A stretch of DNA of 64,000 nucleotides from assembly GCF_001907695.1 (NCBI RefSeq), contig NZ_KV880638.1:992882-1056881 (forward strand), read 5' to 3'. Position 1 is the first letter of the stretch. Every line of letters begins with the position of its first letter. The notes below the pieces were generated by a model. That model worked only from the letters and a program-made list of their open reading frames with translations, was not told the DNA's origin and did no database searches. The position numbers and the translations under genes are program-made. Positions 8,897 through 17,028 of the stretch are shown piece by piece. Source of the stretch: Thalassospira sp. TSL5-1. Lineage in GTDB: Bacteria > Pseudomonadota > Alphaproteobacteria > Rhodospirillales > Thalassospiraceae.

Positions 8897-9633
8897 TAAA
8901 GTTCATCCACCGTGCGCGGATAAACCGACTGGAAGCCCTCGGCATATTTCGATGCCCGGCCCCCGGCCTGCCCGCCGGAATTGCGGCGGAAATGGTTGGC
9001 ACGGTTTTCGGCGACATTTTCGTAATAGTGCCAAAGATGTTCCTGACCCTCCATGCACTGGATGGCCGCCCATTTTTTGTCCCATACATCCGAAATGTCC
9101 AAAAACAGGTCGGGTTTCCATTCCATCTGTTCGGTCTGGTGGGGTTCAAACAGGTAAAGCTGCGGGGCACCCAAAACCTTTTCGCCAGGGTTATGGCCCC
9201 AGGCCTGCGCGATCATGCGGCATTCAATGGCAACCCGGGTCGCCAGGGCATGGTCGGTATTGTAATGATCGACAAAGCTGTGGCTGAGCATGAATTTGGG
9301 TTGAACCCGGCGGATGATATCGACCAGCTTGAATTTGGCGTCGCGATCGACTTCCAGCGGGTAGTCACCCAGATCCATAAATTCGATATCATGCACATCA
9401 AGGGCGCGGGCGGCATTTTCGGCTTCGCGCTTGCGTTCTGCCTTGACGTATTCAAGGGTGCAGCCTTCCTTTTTCCAAAGCTTGGCGGATTCACCGCGTT
9501 CCCCATAGGACAGGCAGACAACGCTGACATTATAGCCCTTGGCGGCATGAAGGGCGATGGCACCGCCGCACCGCCAGACAAAATCGGCTGAATGGGCGCT
9601 GATCACCAGGGCGGTTGGCTTGGTTTCACTCAC
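8896..9633 (-). CDS. galB: 4-oxalomesaconate hydratase (LmbE/PIG-L fold)
   Basis: This 245-aa protein has the PIG-L/LmbE deacetylase fold: [16 protein letters not shown] near the N-terminus (the AHxDD-like zinc motif, here AHSAD), the ExR-type segment ERGESAKLW, and [20 protein letters not shown] with the third metal ligand region. GalB-type members hydrate 4-oxalomesaconate rather than deacetylate sugars. It is the first gene of the galBCD operon and starts with GTG at 9633. The divergent LysR gene begins 140 bases away. The zinc motif deviates from the canonical AHPDD of deacetylases, in keeping with a hydratase role. Confidence is raised by the gene order. Confidence 0.83.
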   Translation of the reverse strand: MSETKPTALVISAHSADFVWRCGGAIALHAAKGYNVSVVCLSYGERGESAKLWKKEGCTLEYVKAERKREAENAARALDVHDIEFMDLGDYPLEVDRDAKFKLVDIIRRVQPKFMLSHSFVDHYNTDHALATRVAIECRMIAQAWGHNPGEKVLGAPQLYLFEPHQTEQMEWKPDLFLDISDVWDKKWAAIQCMEGQEHLWHYYENVAENRANHFRRNSGGQAGGRASKYAEGFQSVYPRTVDEL

Positions 9634-9773
9634 GTTTCTGACTCCCTTTTGGGTCTTTGATTATGTCGCAAAGACTAAGCGTACTGGTCGTTGCAAGGAA
9701 ATAGAACCCGTGACAGGGGTTATAATTTTTTTCTATAGTCTGTTTATACGGGCATATTTGTGAAAGGCAACCG

Positions 9774-10994
9774 ATGGCGCAGGATATTCCCAATATCAAG
9801 CATTTGCGTGCTTGCGAGGCCGTTTTGCGCACCAGAAGTTTTAGTGCAGCAGCGAACGAAGTTTTTATGTCGCAACCTGCTGTTACCCAGGCGGTGGCAA
9901 AGCTTGAATCGCATCTTGGCAGTGCCCTGTTTGACCGGCGACCCGAAGGGGTGTTTCCCACCGAGATCGGGCATATTTTTGTAAATCGTATCGTGCGGAT
10001 GCAGCATTATCTGGCACAGGGGATGACCGAGATCATGCGCAGTGCCCGCAGGCAACACGGGCAAAGCGCAAAGCTGCATCATCTGGTCACAAGTGTGCAA
10101 TTGCGCGCCCTGGTGGCGATTGCCGAAGCCGGGAATTTCAGCCTGGCGGCACGGTCGATTGGGATTTCCCAACCATCGCTGCATCGGGCGGCGCGCGATT
10201 TGGAACATCTATGTGCCGTGCCGCTGTTTGAAAAAGCCAGTAGCGGCATTTTATTGACCAAGCTTGCCGAAGGGCTGGTGATGAATACCAAACTGGCACT
10301 GATGGAGCTTGACCAGGCCTATGACGAGATTGCCGCCTGGCAGGGTGGGCGGGGCGGGCGTGTGGCGATTGGCACCATGCCGCTGGCGCGCAGTGCCATT
10401 TTACCCGCCGCGATTAATGACCTGCTAGCACAGGCACCCGATACGCGTATCAGCATCATTGATGGGCCGTATCGTGAATTGCTTTATGCCCTGCGGCATG
10501 GCGATATTGATATCCTGATTGGCGCATTGCGCGACCCGGTGCCGGTGGATGATATTGAACAAACCACCCTGTTTCATGACCCGCTTGCGATTGTGGCGCG
10601 GGTTCATCATCCGCTTATGCAGCAGGCAGTGATTACAAAGGATGACCTGGCAAAATGCGCCTGGATTGTTCCGCGCCGTGGCGCACCCACCCGGGAATAT
10701 TTTGAAAACATGTTCCCCGAAGGCGGGGGACGTCCGCAAAGCGTGATTGTCACCGGCTCGCTGATTTTGATCCGGCGGCTGTTATCAACCAGTGATCAGG
10801 TGACGATCATTTCCCGCCACCAGATTGCCCAGGAAGAAAAATATGGCGAGTTGAAGCGCCTGCCCATCACCCTTTCCGATACCGAACGACCCATTGGGTT
10901 TACGACGCGTAAGGGGTGGTCGCCGACCGCGATTCAGAAGGATTTTCTGGCGCGTTTGACTGACATTGGCAAACGCGCCAACGAGATTTGGTAA
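9774..10994 (+). CDS. LysR-family regulator with two tandem HTH domains
   Basis: At 406 aa this is about 100 residues longer than an ordinary LysR protein. The extra length is a second winged-helix domain: HTH1 at residues 9-66 (RSFSAAANEVFMSQPAVTQA) and HTH2 at 107-165 (GNFSLAARSIGISQPSLHRA), followed by a normal LysR substrate-binding domain (about 195-400). It is divergent from galBCD with 140 bases between the starts and is therefore the likely regulator of that operon, and perhaps of the nearby tct operon. A terminator lies 50 bases after its stop. The effector is probably an aromatic ring-cleavage product (inference). Confidence 0.88.
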   Translation: MAQDIPNIKHLRACEAVLRTRSFSAAANEVFMSQPAVTQAVAKLESHLGSALFDRRPEGVFPTEIGHIFVNRIVRMQHYLAQGMTEIMRSARRQHGQSAKLHHLVTSVQLRALVAIAEAGNFSLAARSIGISQPSLHRAARDLEHLCAVPLFEKASSGILLTKLAEGLVMNTKLALMELDQAYDEIAAWQGGRGGRVAIGTMPLARSAILPAAINDLLAQAPDTRISIIDGPYRELLYALRHGDIDILIGALRDPVPVDDIEQTTLFHDPLAIVARVHHPLMQQAVITKDDLAKCAWIVPRRGAPTREYFENMFPEGGGRPQSVIVTGSLILIRRLLSTSDQVTIISRHQIAQEEKYGELKRLPITLSDTERPIGFTTRKGWSPTAIQKDFLARLTDIGKRANEIW

Positions 10995-11043
10995 GAGGTG
11001 TGCCAGGTGGATGCCGAATGGGATGCCTATTCAAAAATGCGAA

Positions 11044-11080
11044 GGGCGGTGCACAGACATTCACCGCCCGATTGTTTTTT
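11044..11080 (+). terminator. Rho-independent terminator of the LysR gene
   Basis: Stem GGGCGGTG / CACCGCCC (11044-11051 and 11062-11069) with a 10-base loop, then GATT and a run of eight or more T. Confidence 0.85.
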
Positions 11081-11096
11081 TTGAGGGGTTTTGCGC

Positions 11097-11987
11097 TTAT
11101 TTCTTCAGGGCATTCAGGATCATATCGGCACGGTCCTGATAGTCCAGGTCACCGGCATCAAGCTTGAGATTGCCAATGCGGCGCTGCCATTGCACGGTTG
11201 CACTTGCCATTTCGTTATCCAGGCCCAGTTCATGCACGGTCAGGGCGACTTCTTCCATTTCGGCGGCACGGCGGATGCCATGTGTCATGGACCGTTCCAG
11301 CATGTAACCGGCCTTGGCGGGGAAATCAAAACCGGGATAGGTTTTATCAAGCGATGCCAGAACGGCTTCTTCCACCCCGGCCTTGCGCCCGGCCAGCACA
11401 CATTCGGCAAACAGGGCTTCCAGGCCCTTCATCATGATCGATCGGATCATTTTGATCGATGAGCCTGCACCAATATCGCCTTCGACAATGGCGGGGGCCA
11501 TATTCAGGGTTTGCAAATATTCCAGCCCGGCCTGCGCATGAGGACCCGAAAGCAAAAGCGGGGTTTTGTGCATTTTCGGGTACACCGGTGCCATCACCGC
11601 AACATCAACATAACGTCCGCCTGCTGCCTCGATCTTTTCGGCGTTACGGCGTTTGGTGCCAGGTGCACAGGAATTGCAATCAAAGAAAAACACCCCTTTG
11701 GGGAAATTCTCGGCAGCAGTTTGGGCGACGATGGCGGCCTGATCGGCCGTGACCAGCGAGAAAATGGCGGGTACATCTGTTATGGCTGTGGCAGTACTGG
11801 CGGTACCCAGAACATTCAGGTTTTGGTAATCGGCATTTTTGCCATCGCGAATGGCACTATCGGGATCATTGGTCTTGATGTCGAAAGCCTTGATCGTCTC
11901 GGGCCGGTTTGTGGCCCAGCCTTTGACAAAGGCCATTGCGGCTTCACCAAAACCCAAAAAGGCAACTGCCTGCTGGTCAATCGTCAT
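11097..11987 (-). CDS. NAD(P)-dependent oxidoreductase, 6-phosphogluconate/beta-hydroxyacid dehydrogenase-like with DUF1932 domain
   Basis: This 296-aa protein has a Rossmann start (VAFLGFGEAAMAFVKGW), a central DVAVMAPVYP segment, and SSIKMIRSIMMKG, where the Lys fits the catalytic lysine of beta-hydroxyacid dehydrogenases. The C-terminal ~70 residues fit DUF1932. It is the last gene of the tctA-tctC-tctB transcript, 126 bases after tctB, with AAGGA 9 bases before ATG 11987. I infer that it oxidises or reduces the compound imported by the transporter or a product of it. The actual substrate cannot be read from the sequence. Confidence 0.75.
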   Translation of the reverse strand: MTIDQQAVAFLGFGEAAMAFVKGWATNRPETIKAFDIKTNDPDSAIRDGKNADYQNLNVLGTASTATAITDVPAIFSLVTADQAAIVAQTAAENFPKGVFFFDCNSCAPGTKRRNAEKIEAAGGRYVDVAVMAPVYPKMHKTPLLLSGPHAQAGLEYLQTLNMAPAIVEGDIGAGSSIKMIRSIMMKGLEALFAECVLAGRKAGVEEAVLASLDKTYPGFDFPAKAGYMLERSMTHGIRRAAEMEEVALTVHELGLDNEMASATVQWQRRIGNLKLDAGDLDYQDRADMILNALKK

Positions 11988-12113
11988 GGTCGTATGTCCT
12001 TAGAGTGGGGCAAGAGTGTGGGGCGGAGGGGCATTATGTGTATATTCTGCCGGGTGACACCCTGAATTTTGCGGGAAAGTGGCTGGCTGGCAGTTTGTAG
12101 GGCGTGTGGCTGG

Positions 12114-12542
12114 TTAGGGCAGGGGCAGGTCCAGAAGCCAGCTAAAGCCGAAAAAGCCGATGACGAAAACGCAGACCCCGGTGATAAGCGCTGTGCGCCA
12201 GGCGGTAAAACCATCGAGCAGGACCACGCCAATTGCGGCAAAAAGGGCCAGTGTCAGCGCCATGCCAATGAGGGGCGAAAGGATGGAAGCCAGTACAACA
12301 AGCCCGATAAAGGCGAGAAGTACCGGTGAAATGCTACCCTTTTTCGCATCCGTTCGACGGCAGGCCTGAACCAGATACAGCACAGTCAGGACCAGCCCGA
12401 ACAGGGCAATTGCCACGGGCAATTGTGCCGGACCAACGTCATCGGGCAGGGGGCTTTTGGGCAATGCAAGTGCCAGGTAAAGATAACCGGCATTGAAAAC
12501 CAGAAAACCGGCGGCAACGAGGATTTCATAAAATCGAGTCAT
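12114..12542 (-). CDS. tctB: Tripartite tricarboxylate transporter small membrane subunit TctB
   Basis: This 142-aa hydrophobic protein has four predicted membrane segments (about 5-25, 40-60, 80-115 as a pair, 122-140), the pattern and length of TctB. It partners TctA in the inner membrane. It lies downstream of tctC, separated from it by a GC-rich hairpin that could lower its expression relative to the binding protein. The order tctA-tctC-tctB differs from the common tctC-tctB-tctA order. Confidence 0.85.
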   Translation of the reverse strand: MTRFYEILVAAGFLVFNAGYLYLALALPKSPLPDDVGPAQLPVAIALFGLVLTVLYLVQACRRTDAKKGSISPVLLAFIGLVVLASILSPLIGMALTLALFAAIGVVLLDGFTAWRTALITGVCVFVIGFFGFSWLLDLPLP

Positions 12543-12559
12543 AACAGCACCGTGGCTAG

Positions 12560-12581
12560 GCTGCGGCCCGAAGGCCGCAGC
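12560..12581 (-). promoter_or_regulatory. Intercistronic hairpin between tctC and tctB
   Basis: Perfect 9-bp stem GCTGCGGCC / GGCCGCAGC with a four-base CGAA (TTCG on the transcribed strand) loop. There is no T-run. Such hairpins often protect the 3' end of the upstream mRNA, here the abundant binding-protein message. Confidence 0.65.
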
Positions 12582-12593
12582 GCGGATCTATGC

Positions 12594-13556
12594 TTAGTTA
12601 AAACCGGCCTCTTTAAGGAAGGCGGACTGGGTATCAAGCTGCTTTTGGGCAAGATCACGGAAAGCACCGTCCTTGATGGCAAGGTCTTCCTGCTTTTGCT
12701 GCTTCATGAAGGTTTTCCATTCATCGCTGGCCTGCACCTTGTCCAGTGCTGCCTGGATGCTGGCAACGATATCATCGGGCGTACCTGCTTTGACCGACAC
12801 ACCGCGCCAGACCATGCCATCAAGGTCAATACCCTGTTCCTTGAAGGTCGGGACATCGGGGAAGTAGCTGGAGCGTTCATCGGTTGAAATGCCCAAAAGG
12901 CGAATATCGCCGCTTTCCACCTGGGACAGGCCGCTGGAAGGGGTCATCATGGCGGCATCGAGGTGATCCCCCATCAGGGCGAGCGCCACCTTGCCCGACG
13001 CATCATAGGGGATCCAGCCTGCTTCAAAATCCTCGGCGCGCATGAACTGGTAAAGCATATATTGGTGGAAACCGCCGGTGCCATAACCGCCAACACGAAG
13101 GCCCTTCGGGTCTTTTTTCATCGCATTGACAAAGTCCATTGCCGAATTCAGCTTGGAATCCTTGTGAACGGCAAGGGCAGAGGGTTCGCCCTGCATGGCG
13201 CGAACAAAGCGCAGGTCGTCGAGCTTATAGGGCATCAGGTTGCGCGCGATGCTAAAGGTCAGTGTGCTGGTATGGACCAGAATGTTATAGCCATCGGCAG
13301 GCTGGTTCAGCACATAGGACATCCCGACCGACCCGCTGCCACCCGGACGGTTGACCACCTTGGTTTCCCAGCCTGCCTGTTCATCCAGCAGTTTGGAAAG
13401 TTCGCGGCCATAGGTATCAAGCGCGCCACCTGCACCGGCCCAGACAACCAGATTAACCCGGTGTTCGGGGAAATCGGCGGCATTGGCGATGCTGGCGGTG
13501 CCCAGTAGGGCACCAAAAACGGCGGTGGAGAGTATCTTGGACAATTTTGAAGACAT
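12594..13556 (-). CDS. tctC: Tripartite tricarboxylate transporter periplasmic binding protein TctC
   Basis: This 320-aa protein begins with a signal peptide (STAVFGALLGTASIANA, cleavage about residue 26), then ADFPEHRVNLVVWAGAGGALD, the usual start of Bug/TctC receptors (FPxKPIxxIVPfxpGG), and VVNRPGGSGSVG, the ligand-binding loop. ATG 13556 is selected because GGAGG lies just upstream; an upstream in-frame start at 13727 would run into tctA. It captures a carboxylated solute for TctAB. Given the neighbouring galBCD genes, an aromatic or tricarboxylic acid is plausible, but this is inference. Confidence 0.9.
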   Translation of the reverse strand: MSSKLSKILSTAVFGALLGTASIANAADFPEHRVNLVVWAGAGGALDTYGRELSKLLDEQAGWETKVVNRPGGSGSVGMSYVLNQPADGYNILVHTSTLTFSIARNLMPYKLDDLRFVRAMQGEPSALAVHKDSKLNSAMDFVNAMKKDPKGLRVGGYGTGGFHQYMLYQFMRAEDFEAGWIPYDASGKVALALMGDHLDAAMMTPSSGLSQVESGDIRLLGISTDERSSYFPDVPTFKEQGIDLDGMVWRGVSVKAGTPDDIVASIQAALDKVQASDEWKTFMKQQKQEDLAIKDGAFRDLAQKQLDTQSAFLKEAGFN

Positions 13557-13581
13557 ATTTTCTTCCTCCCGGTTTTTTGTT

Positions 13582-15081
13582 CTAGGCAGACTGGTTGGCG
13601 TTTGTCTGACGCCGTGATTTGATTTTGCCCCAAATGGGCAGCAGCAGGCTGATGGCACTGAGCACAAGAAACAGCAGGCTGAGCGGCGAGGTGACAAAGA
13701 TCGCGTAATCGCCATGGGATGTGACAAGCGCGGTGCGATAGTTGGTTTCGATCAGATAGCCCAGCACCATTGAAAGAATGATCGGGGCCATCGGGATTTT
13801 GAATTTTTTGAGGATGTAACCCAAAATGCCAAAGCCGATGGTCATATAGACGTCAAACATCAGGTTGCGCAGGGCAAACGCACCCAGCATCGCCATGCAG
13901 GCAATGCCGACGGCAATGACCGAATTGGACAGGCGCAAGACCCAGCCCCATACCGGCAGCAACAGCGAGCCGACGAAAAACAGGGCAATGGATGTCATGG
14001 CAAGGCCCCACAGCACCGTATTGACCAATACTGGTTCGCTGGCAAAAAGCTCCGGCCCCGGACGCAGACCATGCAGGATCAGTGCACCAACAAGGACCGC
14101 TGTGGTCGGTGATCCTGGCACACCCAGTGCCATCAGCGGGATCATGGCCCCGCCAACGGTGGCATTGTTGGCCGATTCAGGGGCGGCAACACCTTCGGGC
14201 GCGCCTTTGCCAAATTCATCAGGGGTTTTGGACCGGCGCCGGGAAAAATCATAGGATACCCAGCAGGCAATATTGCCACCCACACCGGGCAGAATGCCCA
14301 GAAGTGTCCCAATAACGGAACCCGAGACAATGGTGCTGCCCAGCTTGCGCCACTGTGCCAGCGACAATAGGGCAAACTGTACCTTCGGCGTTATGCTGTG
14401 CGCCTGGGATTTGCCGCCTTCGGCCAGACTGATGGCTTCCGATACCGCAAACAGGCCAATCAGGGCGGTCAGGAACGGGATGCCTTCAAACAGTTCGGGC
14501 ACACCAAAGGTAAAGCGGGGCACGCCAGATATTGGATCAATGCCAATCGTGGCAATGGCCAGCCCAAAGGCCCCGGCAATCAGGCCTTTTACCAGCGACC
14601 CGCTGGAAAGCGAGGCAACGGATGTGAGGCCAAATAAACCGACGGAAAAATAGGCCGCCGGGCCAAATTCCAGCGCCACCGATGCCAGCGGTTTTGCCAG
14701 CACCAAAAGGGCAAAGGCCCCGACCAGACCACCAACACAGGAGGCGTTAAGGGATACGGCCAGGGCCTGGTTGGCTTCACCCTTGCGGGTCATGGCGTAA
14801 CCGTCAATTGCGGTGGCGGCGGCTGCCGCCGTGCCCGGTGTTGACAGCAAAATCGCGCTGACCGACCCGCCATATTCCGCCGCCATATATAGGGCAACCA
14901 GCAATAACATGCTTAGTTCCGGCGGCATGTTGTAGGTAAACGGGATCAGCAGGGTAATGCCGATAGATGGACCAAGGCCGGGCAAAGCCCCAACGACAAC
15001 CCCCACCAGTGTGCCAGCAATCAGGCAGGCCAGGCCGGAAAAACTGAAAATGACAGCAAAGGCATCCATAAGGCTGGTCAT
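13582..15081 (-). CDS. tctA: Tripartite tricarboxylate transporter large membrane subunit TctA
   Basis: This 499-aa polytopic protein has about 12 membrane segments and the TctA signatures GALPGLGPSIGITLLIPFT near the N-terminus and GILPGVGGNIACWVSYDF in the middle (the duplicated GxxPGxG motif). ATG 15081 is preferred over ATG 15096 because GGAG is placed 6 bases upstream. It is the first gene of the operon; tctC follows after 25 bases. It uses the ion gradient to move the solute delivered by TctC. Confidence 0.92.
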   Translation of the reverse strand: MTSLMDAFAVIFSFSGLACLIAGTLVGVVVGALPGLGPSIGITLLIPFTYNMPPELSMLLLVALYMAAEYGGSVSAILLSTPGTAAAAATAIDGYAMTRKGEANQALAVSLNASCVGGLVGAFALLVLAKPLASVALEFGPAAYFSVGLFGLTSVASLSSGSLVKGLIAGAFGLAIATIGIDPISGVPRFTFGVPELFEGIPFLTALIGLFAVSEAISLAEGGKSQAHSITPKVQFALLSLAQWRKLGSTIVSGSVIGTLLGILPGVGGNIACWVSYDFSRRRSKTPDEFGKGAPEGVAAPESANNATVGGAMIPLMALGVPGSPTTAVLVGALILHGLRPGPELFASEPVLVNTVLWGLAMTSIALFFVGSLLLPVWGWVLRLSNSVIAVGIACMAMLGAFALRNLMFDVYMTIGFGILGYILKKFKIPMAPIILSMVLGYLIETNYRTALVTSHGDYAIFVTSPLSLLFLVLSAISLLLPIWGKIKSRRQTNANQSA

Positions 15082-15927
15082 GAATGGCTCCGGCATTTGG
15101 GGGCGGCAGGGCAGGCGAAGTGGCGCGAAGACAGGGCCTGTTGGTGGGGCATTTTGTGGGGCGCGACCGCAGGCGCCGAAACATTCATGCCGGTGACGGC
15201 GAATTCGGTCATGACCTTGTTCCTGATTGGCAACCCATACCCGGTGCAAATGATGGCGGTGGGCATAAGTTTTTCGTTTCCGTTTGGCAGCGATTTGCAA
15301 TTTTCTGGTGGCGGTGAATGGTCGTGCCGCTGTGATAGCAGCGACGATACACCCCTTGATATCGCTTGTTTACTGCCGTTTTTTGGTTTGTTTATAGGTC
15401 TGGTTTGCCTCAATGGCGTCTAAACTGCTAATAGAATGTGTGGTGATTGGTATAAGAAAATTCTAAGAAATTTTCTTTTGTCGCCGTTCTGCTACGGGCG
15501 CCGCAGGCATAAAAGGGCCTGTTTTAAAGGGGTTGCGCGTGCATGGTGCGGGAAGGGTGGCATTGGGGCATTGCATTTTCATTGCGTGCGCCGGTTTGAA
15601 ATGCACCTGTATCCGATGGGAAGTTGCAAAAGAAAAGGCAGAAGGTCGGGGTGGGATCGACCTTCTGCCTGATCTTTTTTGCGCCAGTAAAGGCTGCATA
15701 TCAAACTGTCTGCGGTGTATCGCCAAGGCGGGAAGCGGGCTTTCTGCAGCAGTTACGCACCCGCCGGGAGGAGGCCCGGGTCACGTTTGCGCGGAAATAC
15801 CTGTTCACAGCCCGATGACGGGTGCCGCAAGACGCGCGAGACATAACAGGCGGCTAGGCCTTCGGCTATGCGCGTTTGGCGTGCCCCCTGTTCTTGGTTC
15901 GCGAATGCTCCGTCAACTTACCCAGCG
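15082..15927. other. 846-bp intergenic region upstream of tctA
   Basis: I see no convincing gene. Small reading frames here lack family resemblance and a good ribosome site. It holds the presumed tct promoter, an AT-rich inverted repeat (AAGAAAATT at 15454-15462, AATTTTCTT at 15469-15477) and a strong stem-loop with flanking A- and T-runs at 15637-15680. Confidence 0.6.
15637..15680 (+). terminator. Strong, probably bidirectional terminator without an obvious adjacent gene
   Basis: Perfect 12-bp stem GGCAGAAGGTCG / CGACCTTCTGCC with a 9-base loop, followed by TGATCTTTTTT on the plus strand and preceded by AAAAGAAAA, which gives a T-rich tail on the minus strand. It may end the dehydrogenase transcript from the right, 260 bases past its stop, or an unannotated small RNA from the left. 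Confidence 0.75.
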
Positions 15928-16875
15928 TTATGTGATCACCCGGATGGGGGCGTTATTCAGCCAGGCCAAAACCGCCTCGACCGTTTGCCCATAAAAGACC
16001 TGCCATGTATGGCGGGTAACATACCCCAGATGCGGGGTCAGTAGCAGGTTTTTGCACGCCCGTAACGGGTGGTCGGCAGGCAGCGGTTCCTGATCATACA
16101 CATCAATGCCCGCCCCGGCGATGGTGCCATTATTGGCGGCTTTAATCAGGTCGGGGACATTCACAATCGGCCCGCGCGATGTGTTGATCAAAAAGGCGGT
16201 TGGTTTCATTTTGGCGAAATCGCGCGCGCTGATCAGGTTTGCCGTGCGATCCGACAGGCGCTGATGAATGGTGATAAAATCACTGTTTGAAAGCAAATCA
16301 TCCTTGCGGGCATAGGTCACACCCAGGTCGGCACAGCGGGCCTCGGTCAGGTTTTCCGACCAGGCAATAACCTTCATGTCAAAGGCCTGGGCGATTTGTG
16401 CCACCTTGCCGCCCAGTCTCCCCAGCCCGATAACACCCAATGTTGACCCCGCCAGATCCTGCCCCAGGCCAATTTGCCAGCCCCCCTGCTTCATGGAGGT
16501 ATTTTCCGGCACAATCCCGCGCGCCAGACCCAGCATCAGGGCAAAGGTCAGTTCCGGCGTGGCAGTGGAGGGGGATTCCGTGCCGCACACGGTGATATTG
16601 TTGCGGGCAGCCCCAGCCATATTAATGGCATCATTGCGCTTGCCGGTGGTGACAATCAGTTTCAGGTTGGAGAGCCGATCCAGCAACGATCCGGGAAGCG
16701 GTGTGCGTTCGCGCATGATGCACAACACATCAAACGGGGCCAGACGGGCCGCTAGATCATCCTCGTTGCCGATTGTGTCGTGAAAAACACTGATTTCCGC
16801 CTGCTTTTGCAGTTCCGACCAGTCGGCCGATTGCAGGGCAAGGTTCTGATAGTCATCAAGAATGGCGATTTTCAT
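15928..16875 (-). CDS. D-2-hydroxyacid dehydrogenase family protein
   Basis: This 315-aa protein is of the D-isomer-specific 2-hydroxyacid dehydrogenase family. It has the NAD-binding motif STLGVIGLGRLGGKVAQIA, substrate-binding RGPIVN (TSRGPIVNVPDL), the DVYDQEPLPADHPL segment with the conserved Glu, and LTPHLGYVT with the catalytic His. ATG 16875 gives the usual N-terminus MKIAILDDYQ; an earlier in-frame start at 16962 adds an unrelated extension. The substrate is unknown. It lies downstream of the dihydroxyacetone kinase gene on the same strand but is separated by a stem-loop, so it may be an independent unit. Confidence 0.87.
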   Translation of the reverse strand: MKIAILDDYQNLALQSADWSELQKQAEISVFHDTIGNEDDLAARLAPFDVLCIMRERTPLPGSLLDRLSNLKLIVTTGKRNDAINMAGAARNNITVCGTESPSTATPELTFALMLGLARGIVPENTSMKQGGWQIGLGQDLAGSTLGVIGLGRLGGKVAQIAQAFDMKVIAWSENLTEARCADLGVTYARKDDLLSNSDFITIHQRLSDRTANLISARDFAKMKPTAFLINTSRGPIVNVPDLIKAANNGTIAGAGIDVYDQEPLPADHPLRACKNLLLTPHLGYVTRHTWQVFYGQTVEAVLAWLNNAPIRVIT

Positions 16876-16980
16876 GGCTGATCCGCTGTATGGATTTTTT
16901 GTGATGGACGTTCCTGTTCCCATGAACTGATGAAATCGCGCCTTTGTCACGCTTTTTTGCAATCTGCGATTTCATATTTG

Positions 16981-17013
16981 CGGGCTCCGGCACTGAGAAA
17001 ATGCCGGAGCCCG
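16981..17013 (-). terminator. Stem-loop downstream of dihydroxyacetone kinase gene
   Basis: Perfect 12-bp stem CGGGCTCCGGCA / TGCCGGAGCCCG with a 9-base loop, 16 bases after the kinase stop codon. No T-run follows, so it may be a weak terminator or a 3'-end stabiliser. Confidence 0.55.
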
Positions 17014-17028
17014 TGATGTCCTGCGCGA

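Noticed and set aside
15533-15994. Plus-strand open frame of 153 codons in the region upstream of tctA
   Set aside because: It crosses the strong stem-loop at 15637-15680, overlaps the dehydrogenase gene and resembles no protein family.
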